Shown here piece by piece: positions 51,778-60,953 of a stretch of 64,000 bases of DNA. Position numbers and translations under genes: made by a program. A model generated the notes under the pieces. It did no database searches. It saw only the letters and a list, made by a program, of their open reading frames with translations, and had not been told where the DNA came from. The DNA is from Candidatus Latescibacterota bacterium. Its GTDB lineage: Bacteria; Latescibacterota; UBA2968; UBA8231. Position 1 is the first letter of the stretch. Every line of letters begins with the position of its first letter. The stretch covers positions 434,001-498,000 of the forward strand of contig JAJEGS010000039.1 in the NCBI GenBank assembly GCA_022819745.1. The letters run 5' to 3'.

Positions 51778-52170
51778 ATGAGACGACGAGAAGCTCGCCT
51801 CATTTTGGGTGTAGGTGAGGACGCCACCACAGAGACGATAAAGTCGGCGTTTCGCCGCTATGCCCTCAAGCACCACCCCGACCGCAACCCAGACAACCCG
51901 GTTGCCGAAGAGGCATTTAAGAAGGGTGCTCATGCCTATCGCTTGCTGACGGGACAGGAGGGGACCGATCTGGATGAATTGTTAGAGCAATTTGAGGATA
52001 TAGAGCAGTCCCTCGACAAAATGAAACAGTCCTTTGACGAATTTGGAAAAAATATGTCAGAAGGACTCGACCGGATCGAAACCAAGATGTCCCGCATGTT
52101 TAAGTGGACCATCTTCTTGATGATTTTCACGACCCTATCGTTGGTTCTTCTCATTCTGTTCGGTTTCTGA
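51778..52170 (+). CDS. Membrane-anchored J-domain protein
   Basis: A 130-residue protein. A J-domain lies at about 4-62: EARLILGVGEDATTETIKSA then FRRYALKHHPDRNPDNPVAE, with the HPD motif at about 33-35, which stimulates DnaK ATPase. A charged coiled coil follows (about 66-105: LDELLEQFEDIEQSLDKMKQ), and a single C-terminal membrane segment (about 111-129: WTIFLMIFTTLSLVLLILFG) anchors it. It follows the PIN gene and belongs to the island. The frame extends 26 codons upstream to TTG 51700, but ATG 51778 begins directly at the J-domain. The DnaK partner is elsewhere. Confidence 0.75.
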   Translation: MRRREARLILGVGEDATTETIKSAFRRYALKHHPDRNPDNPVAEEAFKKGAHAYRLLTGQEGTDLDELLEQFEDIEQSLDKMKQSFDEFGKNMSEGLDRIETKMSRMFKWTIFLMIFTTLSLVLLILFGF

Positions 52171-52199
52171 GGTACAGATAGCTGGAAGGAGTAAAGGCA

Positions 52200-52446
52200 T
52201 GAGCAAGAAACTTACAACGAGAACAATTGGGGTGATAAGGTTAAAGACACTTTAGTCCACGGAGGCGTGGGATGGGGACTTGCAAAGATTGTTTTCCCAC
52301 AGCTTGCTATACCGGCAGCCGTTGTTGCTGCGGGCTACTCTCTCTTAAAAGATGATGATTACCAAATTTATGATTGGAAGGAAGATGGTGGCTATGAGAA
52401 CCTAGGCGACTGGATAGAGGAAGCCGCTCAGCAAGTGGGTAGGTAG
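52200..52446 (+). pseudogene. Small protein gene interrupted by a frameshift
   Basis: ATG 52200 follows GGAGTAAAGGC but its frame ends at codon 18. A single-base shift near 52210-52214 restores a frame through YNENNWGDKVKDTLVHGGVG, WGLAKIVFPQLAIPAAVVAA and GYSLLKDDDYQIYDWKEDGG to GDWIEEAAQQVGR and TAG at 52444-52446. The restored protein is about 82 residues with a hydrophobic middle. No family recognised. It is either a decayed gene or an assembly error. Confidence 0.55.
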
Positions 52447-52516
52447 GACCCTCTCGGCGATAGTTGAAGAAGCAATCGCCATTCGTAACCGATACTAGAT
52501 ATGGAGGCAATGTCAA

Positions 52517-52963
52517 ATGAACAACCAAGAACGTGTCGTAAAGCACTTGGAATTCATCCAAGGCGTCGTAAACCGCCTAGGCAGCAACGCTTTCCTACTC
52601 AAAGGCTGGAGCATGACCGTCCTCGTCGCTGGAGCCTTATTGATGGTGCGACTCAGACCAGACCAGCCTCTATTGGTATTGACTCTTCTCGTCCCCGTTC
52701 TCGGGTTCTGGCTGCTGGATGCGTATTTCTTGTGGCAAGAGCGGCTGTTTCGCGCCGAGTACGACCGCGTCCGCCAGCAGGATGAGACCGACTTTGCCAT
52801 GAATCCAGCCCAGCATAGGGACAAGCCGAAACATAGCTGGCTCGCAACATTTTTCTCGGTGACGCTGGTCATTTTTTACGTCATAGAAATCCTGTTCGTC
52901 GCTGTTCTCGTCGGCTCTCTTTGGATCGCCGGCAACCCAGCAGCGGGAAGTTGCTCAGCATGA
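52517..52963 (+). CDS. Small multi-pass membrane protein of the island
   Basis: A 148-residue protein beginning NNQERVVKHLEFIQGVVNRL, then NAFLLKGWSMTVLVAGALLM (about 24-43, membrane segment 1), a second segment LLVLTLLVPVLGFWLLDAYF (about 53-72), a charged loop and a third segment FFSVTLVIFYVIEILFVAVL (about 112-131). The pattern resembles small membrane proteins that I recall near defence genes such as TIR/Thoeris-like loci, but no such gene is present here. A GGAGG lies nine bases upstream. It probably sits in the inner membrane; function unknown. Confidence 0.65.
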   Translation: MNNQERVVKHLEFIQGVVNRLGSNAFLLKGWSMTVLVAGALLMVRLRPDQPLLVLTLLVPVLGFWLLDAYFLWQERLFRAEYDRVRQQDETDFAMNPAQHRDKPKHSWLATFFSVTLVIFYVIEILFVAVLVGSLWIAGNPAAGSCSA

Positions 52964-53009
52964 TCTGCTCGCGTCTTGGAGCGTATAGACAGAGGCTCTA
53001 ATCGACAAT

Positions 53010-53051
53010 TTACTCAATACACTGAGTAAAATTACTCAAAGAATTGAGCAA
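53010..53051. promoter_or_regulatory. Twin inverted repeats upstream of hsdR (operator candidate)
   Basis: TTACTCA with its inverted partner TGAGTAA (53010-53029, 6-bp spacer) is followed by TTACTCAA/TTGAGCAA (53032-53051, 4-bp spacer). The two palindromes are spaced about two helical turns apart and lie 76 bp before the hsdR start, so a dimeric regulator may bind. No regulator is encoded adjacently. Confidence 0.4.
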
Positions 53052-53126
53052 AATGACCTTCATCAGACTCAAGCGTCAGAGCTATCTCAGCACTTGAATG
53101 CACCTAGATAAAACAGGAACAAACCC

Positions 53127-56100
53127 ATGCCCACCTTCCCCTTCAGCGAAAAACACCTCTCCCAGATCCCCGCCCTACAACAGCTAATCAACCTAGGCTA
53201 CCAGTATCTCCCCCCCACCCAAGCAATGACAGAGCGCGGCAGTCGCGCCTCCAACGTCCTCTTAGAAAACATCCTGCGCGACCAGCTCAAAAAAATAAAC
53301 CGCATCCGCTACAAAGGCGGCGAATACCTGTTCAGCGAGGAGAACATCCAGTCCGCCATCCAGAAACTCAAAACCGTCCAATACGACGGCCTGCAAAAAA
53401 CAAACGAAGCAATCTACGACCTAATAACCCTTGGCACGGCGCTTGAACAAACCATCGAAGGCGATTCCAAAAGTTTTACCCTGAACTACATCGACTGGAA
53501 AAACCCCGCCAACAACGCATTCCACGCCGTAGCGGAATTCTCCGTTGAACGCGCTCGCAGCACAGAGACCGCCAGACCCGACATCGTCCTGTTCGTAAAC
53601 GGCATCCCCCTAGTCGTGATCGAGTGCAAAGCCCCCGATACGGATGTAGAGCAAGCGGTATCCCAAACGATCCGCAACCAAGGCGACGAATACATCCCGC
53701 GCCTTTTCATATACGCACAAGTTCTACTGGCCGTGAACAAAAACGAGGCCAAATACGCAACAGTGGGCACTTCAAAGGAGTTCTGGAGCGTCTGGGACGA
53801 GTTGGAAGATGCCGAGCGCGACGTAAACGCCTGCATCAATAAAGCGCTTTCCAACGACGACAAAGACGCCCTGTTCTCCGGTGAGTTCGCCTCGGCGCGG
53901 TCGCACTTTGACGAGCTTGAGCGCAGCGGCGACCGACTGGTCACGGAACAGGACCGCTGTCTTTACAGTCTGTGCCGACCCGAGCGCCTGTTGGAGCTAA
54001 TTTTCGGTTTTATAGTCTTTGAATCTGGCCAGAAAAAAATTGCCCGCTACCAGCAGTTCTTTCTGGTTCGTACCGCCATAAAGCGCGTCAAGCAAAAAGA
54101 TAACGAAGGTCGCCGCATGGGCGGTATCGTCTGGCATACGCAGGGTTCAGGGAAGTCCATCACCATGGTCATGCTGGTCCGCGCCCTATCTTTAGACCCA
54201 GACCTGACCAGCCCGCGCATGATTCTGGTTACAGACCGCAAAGACTTGGACAAACAACTAGGCAATACCTTCGCGGCCTGCAATCTGGACAAGGAGCAGG
54301 CGACATCCGGCCGCAATCTGATCAAACACATCAAAAACAAAGTCGGCATCATCACCACGCTGATCAATAAGTTCGACAAGGCACTTTCTGCTGAGAAATA
54401 TGTAGATGATTCCGCCGATATCATCGTCCTCGTTGACGAAAGCCACCGCACCAACTTCGGCTCTCTAGCAGCGCGCATGAGACAAATGCTGCCCAACGCC
54501 TGCTTTATCGGCTTCACCGGGACGCCGCTGCTCAAGGAAGAAAAGAACAGCTTTGCCCGATTCGGCGGTTTGATTGAACCCCATTATTCCGTCCGGCGAG
54601 CAATCGCGGACAAGGCCGTGGTTCCCCTGCTGTACGAAGGACGGCACGTGGAGATGGAACAGAATCAGGCCGCCATTGACCTCTGGTTCGCTCGCCACAC
54701 CGAAGACTTGGCCGACGAACAAAAAGCGGACCTGAAGCGAAAATATGCACGCGCCCGAGAGTTGAGTAAGACCGATCAGGTCGTCTATATGTGCGCGTTT
54801 GATATTAGCCGTCATTTCCAAACCACTTGGCAGAACACGGGATTTAAGGCGCAGCTTGTAGCGGACAGCAAGGCGACCGCGCTCAAGTATCGCGAATCGC
54901 TCAACGAGATCGGCGCAGTCTCATCAGAGGTCGTCATCTCCCCGCCGGATACGCGGGAGGGGCATGAGGAAGTAGGCGCGGAGACGACAAATGAAGTGAT
55001 CAAGTTCTGGGAAAAAATGATGGCCCGTTACGGCTCCGAAGATCAATACACCAAGCAAATCATCGCCCAGTTCAAGCACTCGGACAAACCGGAAATTCTG
55101 ATCGTAGTAGATAAACTAATCACGGGATTTGACGCGCCCCGCAATACCGTGCTCTATCTGTGCCGCAAGTTGCGCGAACACACCTTGCTCCAAGCGATTG
55201 CCCGCGTAAATCGCCTGCACGAAGGCAAGGAATTCGGCTACATCATCGACTATGCCAATGTGCTGGGTGAACTAGACAAAGCGCTGCACACGTACGACGC
55301 GCTCGCGGGTTTTGACGGCGACGACCTCGCGGATTTCCTGACCTCCATCCACGAAGAAGTATCCAAGCTGCCGCAGCGCTACTCAGACCTGTGGGGTATC
55401 TTCAAGGAAATCAAAAACTCCCGCGATGAAGAACGCTACGAAATGCTACTATCTGACGACGCAGTACGGAATGAGTTTTACGAACGCCTCACGGAATACA
55501 GCAAGACCCTCGCCATTGCCCTCTCAGCCGAGCAGTTCATTATGCAGACCGACGAGGCGCAACTAAATCGCTACAAAAACGATCTCAAGCGTTTCCAGAA
55601 ACTGAGATCAGCAGTCCAACTGCGCTACGCCGAAACCATTGATTACCGCGACTACGAACCCCGGATTAAAAAACTGCTGAACACGCATATCCAGGCCAAC
55701 GAGGTCACTCGCTTAAACGATCCCGTGAATATGTTTGACGACAAGACCTTCTCTATGGTCAAAGAGCAGCGTGGCGTCTATCAAGCTAAGACTACGGCGG
55801 CAAGAGCCGATATTATCGCCCATTCGGCCAAGCGCACTATCACTGAAAACATGGACAAAGACCCGGCCTTCTACGAGAAGTTCTCAAAGCTCATTCAAGA
55901 CGCAATCGACGGTTTCAAGAATCAGCGCATATCAGACCTTGAGTATCTGCAAAAGGTGAGTGCTATCCGCGATGAGGTCGCCAACACCCAACGCGACGAT
56001 GTCCCCGACTCCATCCGCGATAACGAGGAGGCCAGCGCGTATTTTGGCGCGATCAAACCTTGTCTGACTGAGGTGGGTGAAAGCCGCGTTGACTATGTCG

Positions 56101-56318
56101 CCGCAGAAACCGCGCTCGCCGTCAAAAGCGCGCTAGAAAAAAATTGGAAGGTCGATTTTTGGAACGATAGCGACGCGCAAAACGCCGCAAAAAACGAGAT
56201 GGATGATTTCTTTTACGACGTGGTAAAAGACGTACATGGCATTGATTTATCGTCGGCACAGATGGACGCAATGATCAGCCAAACCATGAAAATAGCCAAA
56301 TCCCGGAGACGCTCTTAA
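53127..56318 (+). CDS. hsdR: Type I restriction endonuclease subunit R
   Basis: A 1063-residue motor-nuclease subunit. The N-terminal PD-(D/E)XK nuclease has ARPDIVLFVNGIPLVVIECK, with D at about 151 and E-C-K at about 165-167. The helicase part starts with Walker A QGSGKSITMVML (about 339-350), motif II DESHRTNFG (about 437-445) and GFTGTPLLK (about 470). Later motifs include LIVVDKLITGFDAPRNTVLY (about 656-675) and LLQAIARVNRLHEGKEFGYI (about 687-706). The C-terminal helical domain binds HsdM. It translocates and cuts DNA when the host site is unmodified. A leader of 163 nt separates it from the multi-TM gene; its stop overlaps the YgjP-like gene start by 1 nt. Confidence 0.95.
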   Translation: MPTFPFSEKHLSQIPALQQLINLGYQYLPPTQAMTERGSRASNVLLENILRDQLKKINRIRYKGGEYLFSEENIQSAIQKLKTVQYDGLQKTNEAIYDLITLGTALEQTIEGDSKSFTLNYIDWKNPANNAFHAVAEFSVERARSTETARPDIVLFVNGIPLVVIECKAPDTDVEQAVSQTIRNQGDEYIPRLFIYAQVLLAVNKNEAKYATVGTSKEFWSVWDELEDAERDVNACINKALSNDDKDALFSGEFASARSHFDELERSGDRLVTEQDRCLYSLCRPERLLELIFGFIVFESGQKKIARYQQFFLVRTAIKRVKQKDNEGRRMGGIVWHTQGSGKSITMVMLVRALSLDPDLTSPRMILVTDRKDLDKQLGNTFAACNLDKEQATSGRNLIKHIKNKVGIITTLINKFDKALSAEKYVDDSADIIVLVDESHRTNFGSLAARMRQMLPNACFIGFTGTPLLKEEKNSFARFGGLIEPHYSVRRAIADKAVVPLLYEGRHVEMEQNQAAIDLWFARHTEDLADEQKADLKRKYARARELSKTDQVVYMCAFDISRHFQTTWQNTGFKAQLVADSKATALKYRESLNEIGAVSSEVVISPPDTREGHEEVGAETTNEVIKFWEKMMARYGSEDQYTKQIIAQFKHSDKPEILIVVDKLITGFDAPRNTVLYLCRKLREHTLLQAIARVNRLHEGKEFGYIIDYANVLGELDKALHTYDALAGFDGDDLADFLTSIHEEVSKLPQRYSDLWGIFKEIKNSRDEERYEMLLSDDAVRNEFYERLTEYSKTLAIALSAEQFIMQTDEAQLNRYKNDLKRFQKLRSAVQLRYAETIDYRDYEPRIKKLLNTHIQANEVTRLNDPVNMFDDKTFSMVKEQRGVYQAKTTAARADIIAHSAKRTITENMDKDPAFYEKFSKLIQDAIDGFKNQRISDLEYLQKVSAIRDEVANTQRDDVPDSIRDNEEASAYFGAIKPCLTEVGESRVDYVAAETALAVKSALEKNWKVDFWNDSDAQNAAKNEMDDFFYDVVKDVHGIDLSSAQMDAMISQTMKIAKSRRRS

Positions 56319-57028
56319 TGCCGGAGACGAACCGCACCCTCGCGTATGCCGGCGAGTCCATTCCCTTCCACCTGAGTTACTCCAAAAGAAAGACGCTCGA
56401 GATCGCCGTTCACCCCGACGGCTCGGTAGTTGTAAAAGCCCCACTCGGAGAAGATGAAACCTCTGTCGAAAATTTCATTTACAAGCGTGCGCGCTGGATA
56501 AAACGCCAGATTCGCTATTTCGCACAGCTTGGACCGCGCACCCCCGAGCGGCAGTTTGTCGGCGGCGAAAGCCATCTTTACCTCGGCAAACAGTATCGGC
56601 TGAAGATAAGGCCGTCTGACACAGACGAGGTTTTGTTAAAGCGCGACTTCTTCCACATACAAGCGGTTGACGATAAGCCAGAGCACATAGCGATGTTGCT
56701 TGAAGCATGGTACTGGAGCGAGGCGGAAGTTTATTTTGCTCAAGTATTTGCAGAATGCTGGCAGCTCTTTAAAAAAAAGGGCGTAGAAAAGCCTGCCCTT
56801 AAAATCCGCAAGATGAAAACGCTCTGGGGCAGTTTCAGTGTTAAACGCGGCGTAACATTGAATCTGGAACTTATAAAAGCACCCAGAGAATGTATTGAAT
56901 ACGTCGCTATCCACGAGCTATGCCACTTATTCCATCTCAATCACGGACCAGAGTTTTACAACTTGCTTGAGCAGTTTCTTCCCGACTGGAAGAAACGAAA
57001 GCATCGCTTGGAAACGGCGCTGTCCTAG
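56318..57028 (+). CDS. YgjP-like metallopeptidase domain protein
   Basis: A 236-residue predicted zinc metallopeptidase (DUF45/YgjP family). The N-terminus YSKRKTLEIAVHPDGSVVVK (about 21-40) is typical of the group. The zinc site is HELCHLFHLNH (199-209) with H199, E200, H203 and H209, preceded by a long helical region. The gene overlaps hsdR by one base (TAATG), and YgjP-like genes are commonly the partner of type I R genes (general knowledge). It may process HsdR, since proteolytic control of HsdR is known, but by ClpXP; this specific role is inference. Confidence 0.88.
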   Translation: MPETNRTLAYAGESIPFHLSYSKRKTLEIAVHPDGSVVVKAPLGEDETSVENFIYKRARWIKRQIRYFAQLGPRTPERQFVGGESHLYLGKQYRLKIRPSDTDEVLLKRDFFHIQAVDDKPEHIAMLLEAWYWSEAEVYFAQVFAECWQLFKKKGVEKPALKIRKMKTLWGSFSVKRGVTLNLELIKAPRECIEYVAIHELCHLFHLNHGPEFYNLLEQFLPDWKKRKHRLETALS

Positions 57029-57030
57029 CC

Positions 57031-57975
57031 TCAATACCCCTTGCGCTTGTCTATCACACTCACCAACGCCTCCCCCGCCAAATAGCGCCGCAAATTATCG
57101 CAAAACAACGCCACGCATCGACGGTCGCGGTTGGGTGACCCCCCGGCCGTATGCGGCGTAATCAACACATTGTCCATCCGCCACAGTGGGTGATTCTCGG
57201 GCAAGGGCTCCTGCGGCACCACGTCCAATCCCGCCCCGCCGATCTGCCCTTCGGCAAGTGCCGCCAGTAGGGCCTGCTCATCGACGATCCGTCCCCGCGT
57301 GACATTGATCAACAGCGCGTGGCTCCGCATCCGCGCAAACGCCTCTTGGTCGAACAACCCCTCAGTCTCCGCAGTCAACGGCGCACAAATCGCCACCACG
57401 TCGGATTGTTCCAACAGCGCGTGAAACTGATCCATCCCCCAGCAGGCTTCCACTGCTTCCGGCACTTCGACCTCTTCTGGATCCACCGCGATAATCCGCA
57501 TCCCAAACGCGCTCGCCCGCTGCGCCAGCTCCCTCCCCGTCCCCCCCAATCCCACAATGCCCATCGTCTGCTCAACCAGTTCCCACGACGCAGCGCGAAT
57601 CGCCCAGCGCCGATCCCAGTCTGGATTCCGCACCGCCGTGTGGATCCCCCGCGTCAGCCCGAGCAACAACGCCATCGCATGTTCGGCCAGATGCACTCCC
57701 ACCCACCCCTTGGCGCTGCACAACACCACGTCGCTCTCGACCAGTTCGGGATGCAGCACTCCATCTACCCCCGCTCCCCAACTCTGCATCCACTTGAGCT
57801 TTTTCCGCCGCGCGAACATCTCCTGACCTATATGCCCGCAGACGACCTCAATCTCCGGCATGACTTCCAAGGCCGCCGCATCCGAATCTACGCACACCAC
57901 TTCCACTTCCTCAGCCACCTGCCGAATCTCCTCAATCAACTCCTCGGCTAAATCCATCCTCATCAAGACTTTCAT
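57031..57975 (-). CDS. D-2-hydroxyacid dehydrogenase family protein
   Basis: A 314-residue NAD-dependent dehydrogenase. The dinucleotide-binding loop is GIVGLGGTGRELAQRASAFG (about 136-155), and the acidic residue after it is in IIAVDPEEVEVPE. The catalytic Arg is in NVTRGRIVDEQALLAALAEG, the Glu in EPLPENHPLW, and the His in ITPHTAGG (about 285). It reduces or oxidises 2-hydroxy/2-keto acids, perhaps in sugar-acid or hydroxypyruvate metabolism. The start ATG 57975 has GGAAGGAGAGG upstream; the longer frame from 58053 is not used. It is divergent from the MmgE/PrpD gene, sharing an 89-bp promoter region. Confidence 0.9.
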   Translation of the reverse strand: MKVLMRMDLAEELIEEIRQVAEEVEVVCVDSDAAALEVMPEIEVVCGHIGQEMFARRKKLKWMQSWGAGVDGVLHPELVESDVVLCSAKGWVGVHLAEHAMALLLGLTRGIHTAVRNPDWDRRWAIRAASWELVEQTMGIVGLGGTGRELAQRASAFGMRIIAVDPEEVEVPEAVEACWGMDQFHALLEQSDVVAICAPLTAETEGLFDQEAFARMRSHALLINVTRGRIVDEQALLAALAEGQIGGAGLDVVPQEPLPENHPLWRMDNVLITPHTAGGSPNRDRRCVALFCDNLRRYLAGEALVSVIDKRKGY

Positions 57976-58064
57976 ATTCCTCTCCTTCCCTTGCGATTGT
58001 CCGTCCTCGGCGACAGACCCTATTATTTGTCTTTTCCCAATCTCACCAACCACGGAAGCAGATC

Positions 58065-59579
58065 ATGCAAAACCACATCGTCAAGACCCACCCAGACGGT
58101 ACGGTCCTCCCGCGCGAAGAGCAATTGGCTTGGAAGCTGGCCCAGCTCGCCGCCCACAACCAAGCGGCCGACGCGGACGTCATCGAGATGATCGGCAATC
58201 GCGTCATCGACAACGCCGCAGTCGCCCTAGCCGCGATCAACCGGCCGCCAGTGCGCAACGCCCGCCTCCTCGCTTTGGGCTATCCCCATCCCCACAACAG
58301 TGGTGCCCGCCTCTTTGGCGTGACCAACGACCGCAGCTTCCACTGCGAGTGGGCGGCCCTCGCCAACGGCGTGGCCGTGCGCGAACTCGACATGCACGAC
58401 ACTTACCTCGCCGCCGACTACTCACATCCCGGCGACAACATCCCCGGTCTGCTCGCCGCCGCCCAGCAAACAGGGGCCGACGGTCATGCGCTGACCCTAG
58501 GCATACTCACAGCCTACGAGGTGCAGATGGCCCTGGTAACGGGCATCTGCCTACACGAGCACAAGATCGACCACGTCGCCCACCTCGCCCCAGCCGTGGC
58601 CGCCGGGCTAGGGACCATGCTCCAGATGCCAGCCGAGCAAATCTACCAAGCCATCAACCAGAGCCTGCACCTAGCCTGCGCCACCCGCCAGTCGCGCAAA
58701 GGGGACATCACCTCGTGGAAGGCCTACGCCCCAGCCCAAGCCAACAAGATCGCCATCGAGGCCGTGGGCCGGGTGCGCCTCGGCGAGCGGGCACCGTCAC
58801 CCATCTACGAAGGCCGCGACGCCGTCATCGCTTGGATGCTGTCCGGGCCGGACGCCGAATACCGCGTCCCCCTACCCGATCCCGGCGAGAACATGCGCGC
58901 CATCCTCCGCTCCTACACCAAGGAACACTCCGCCGAGTACCAAGCCCAAGCCCTGATCGACCTCGGCTTCCGGCTCCACGCCCATCGTATAGATTTAAAC
59001 CAAGTAGAAGACGTCGTAATCCGCACCAGCCACCACACGCACTACGTAATCGGCACCGGGGCCAACGACCCACAGAAAATGGACCCAGACGCCTCGCGCG
59101 AGACCCTCGACCACAGCGCCATGTACATCCTCGCCGTCGCCTGGGAGGACGGCGCTTGGCACCACGTGCATTCCTATACCTCGGAGCGCGCCCATCGCCC
59201 CTCGACCGTCGCGCTGTGGCACAAGATCCGCACCGAAGAAGTCGCCGAGTGGACTCAAGCCTATCACCATCCAGACCCCGACCACAAAAAGTTCGGTGCC
59301 CAAGTCGTCGTCCGCCTCGCCGACGGCACCCAGATCGCCGAACGCCTCGACAACCCCAACGCCCACTACCTCGGCAACCGCCCCTTTACCCGGCCAGACT
59401 ACATCGACAAGCTAGCCGTATTGACCGAGAGACTCGTAGCGCCAGCCGAGAACGAGCGCTTCCTAGGGCTAGTGGACCGGTTGCCAGACCTGACGCCCGA
59501 GGAAGTGGGCCAGCTCAATCTCGTCGCAGCCGAGGGCATGTTGGAAGACGCCGAGAGCGAGCGCGTGGGCATTTTGTAG
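58065..59579 (+). CDS. MmgE/PrpD family protein (2-methylcitrate dehydratase-like)
   Basis: A 504-residue protein of the PrpD/immune-responsive gene 1 family. Family stretches are WKLAQLAAHNQAADADVIEM (about 25-44), NSGARLFGVTNDRSFHCEWA (about 78-97), YLAADYSHPGDNIPGLLAAA (about 113-132), HEHKIDHVAHLAPAVAAGLG (about 163-182) and WKAYAPAQANKIAIEAVGRV (about 220-239). Members dehydrate or decarboxylate small polycarboxylates such as 2-methylcitrate or cis-aconitate; substrates of environmental members are often unknown. No PrpB/PrpC companion is present. The symporter gene at 59583 follows convergently by 3 nt. Confidence 0.9.
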   Translation: MQNHIVKTHPDGTVLPREEQLAWKLAQLAAHNQAADADVIEMIGNRVIDNAAVALAAINRPPVRNARLLALGYPHPHNSGARLFGVTNDRSFHCEWAALANGVAVRELDMHDTYLAADYSHPGDNIPGLLAAAQQTGADGHALTLGILTAYEVQMALVTGICLHEHKIDHVAHLAPAVAAGLGTMLQMPAEQIYQAINQSLHLACATRQSRKGDITSWKAYAPAQANKIAIEAVGRVRLGERAPSPIYEGRDAVIAWMLSGPDAEYRVPLPDPGENMRAILRSYTKEHSAEYQAQALIDLGFRLHAHRIDLNQVEDVVIRTSHHTHYVIGTGANDPQKMDPDASRETLDHSAMYILAVAWEDGAWHHVHSYTSERAHRPSTVALWHKIRTEEVAEWTQAYHHPDPDHKKFGAQVVVRLADGTQIAERLDNPNAHYLGNRPFTRPDYIDKLAVLTERLVAPAENERFLGLVDRLPDLTPEEVGQLNLVAAEGMLEDAESERVGIL

Positions 59580-59582
59580 CTA

Positions 59583-60887
59583 TCACGCCCGGACGTCCGG
59601 CAAGTCTTCGCCTTCTGTGCGCGCCACCAGCCCCGTAACCACCAGATCGCTGGTCACATTGACGGCCGTGCGGCACATATCGAGCAAGCGATCGACGGCC
59701 AAGACAATGGCAATGGCTTCCACTGGCAGGCCGACCGCGGGCAAGATCAGCGCGATGGCGACCAAGCTAGCCGCAGGAATACCCGCCACGCCAATCGACG
59801 TAAGCAAGGCGAGCAACACGACGATCATCTGCTCAGCAATGCCAAAATCCACGCCAGACGCGAACGCGTACACTTGGGCGATGAACACCACCACCACGCA
59901 CTCGTACAGCGCCGTGCCGTCCATGTTCACCGTCGCCCCCAACGGCAAGACAAAGCTAGTCACGCGGTTAGAGATGCCGGCCTGTTCGGCGCTGTTGATA
60001 GTCACCGGCAAGGTCGCCGAAGACGACGCAGTCGAAAACGCAGTTAATTGCGCGGGCGCGATCTTGGCGTAGTACGCGTATGGGCTGATGCCAGCGACCA
60101 AGCGCAGCAGCAGCGGCAACCACACGGCAAAATGCACCACCAGCGCCAGCAATACGGTCAGGAAGAACAGACCCAACGCTTCGAGCGCGGCAAAGCCGGA
60201 GATGAGCAACGTCTTGCCCACTAGCGCAAACGCGCCAATGGGAGCAAACCGCATGATCCACATCGTAATCAGGATCATGAGGTCGTGCAGACCGACCCAG
60301 AACTGCTGTAGAATGTCGCCCGCCGGCCCGTTCAGCCGCGACATGAAATACCCAAACACAACCCCGACAAATACCAGCGCCAACAGTTGAACCTCTAGCG
60401 CCGCCGCGAAGATGTTGGACGGTATCGCACGTTTGAGAACCTCGACCAGATCGCGTACGCCGCGCCCCTCTACCTTGTCCATGACTTGCGAAGAATCTGG
60501 CAGCGCCGCACCCAGCGCCCGCGCCGATTCAGTCTCGCCGGGCGCTATGAGATTCACGCAAACGAGACCAGTGCAAATCGACAGCAATCCAGTCGCCACG
60601 TAAAAGGCCACCGTCTTCCCGCCAATGCGCCCAAAGGCATTCTGGCTCGCCATGTTGCGGACGCCAACAATGATCGAAGACAAAATCAGCGGCACCACGA
60701 TCATCTTCAGCGCATTGAGGAACAAGCTGCCGAAAAAATCGAGAATTTCCACGAGCGATGCACCCAACAGCGTCGTACGCTCGTCGCCCAGCCACCCTAC
60801 AAATGCAGCGAGGACGAGAGCAATGGCAATCTGCCAGTGCAACGGAATGCCGATAAACCGCGAAAGTGCGCTACGCTGGCTCATCAT
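59583..60887 (-). CDS. Dicarboxylate/amino acid:cation symporter (DAACS family)
   Basis: A 434-residue inner-membrane symporter. Eight membrane segments and two re-entrant loops are expected: the serine-rich loop FSTASSSATLPVTINSAEQA (about 281-300), the substrate/ion motif LPLGATVNMDGTALYECVVV (about 311-330) and the later VALILPAVGLPVEAIAIVLA with DRLLDMCRTAVNVTSDLV. It imports glutamate, aspartate or C4-dicarboxylates with Na+ or H+. It converges with the MmgE/PrpD gene, so the transporter might supply a polycarboxylate to that enzyme (inference). ATG 60887 starts the typical N-terminus. Confidence 0.92.
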   Translation of the reverse strand: MMSQRSALSRFIGIPLHWQIAIALVLAAFVGWLGDERTTLLGASLVEILDFFGSLFLNALKMIVVPLILSSIIVGVRNMASQNAFGRIGGKTVAFYVATGLLSICTGLVCVNLIAPGETESARALGAALPDSSQVMDKVEGRGVRDLVEVLKRAIPSNIFAAALEVQLLALVFVGVVFGYFMSRLNGPAGDILQQFWVGLHDLMILITMWIMRFAPIGAFALVGKTLLISGFAALEALGLFFLTVLLALVVHFAVWLPLLLRLVAGISPYAYYAKIAPAQLTAFSTASSSATLPVTINSAEQAGISNRVTSFVLPLGATVNMDGTALYECVVVVFIAQVYAFASGVDFGIAEQMIVVLLALLTSIGVAGIPAASLVAIALILPAVGLPVEAIAIVLAVDRLLDMCRTAVNVTSDLVVTGLVARTEGEDLPDVRA

Positions 60888-60953
60888 TCATTTCTCCTTT
60901 GTCAATGGTCGGCCCGATTCGTACTCTTTCTTTCTAACACCGAGGACAACACC

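Noticed and set aside
53010..53090. Short coding frame reading NLLNTLSKITQRIEQND through the palindromes
   Set aside because: No start codon follows the preceding in-frame stop, and the palindromic arrangement explains the sequence.
57860..59638. 592-codon frame over the MmgE/PrpD gene
   Set aside because: Arg/Pro/Ser-rich shadow; the frame at 58065 carries all family motifs.
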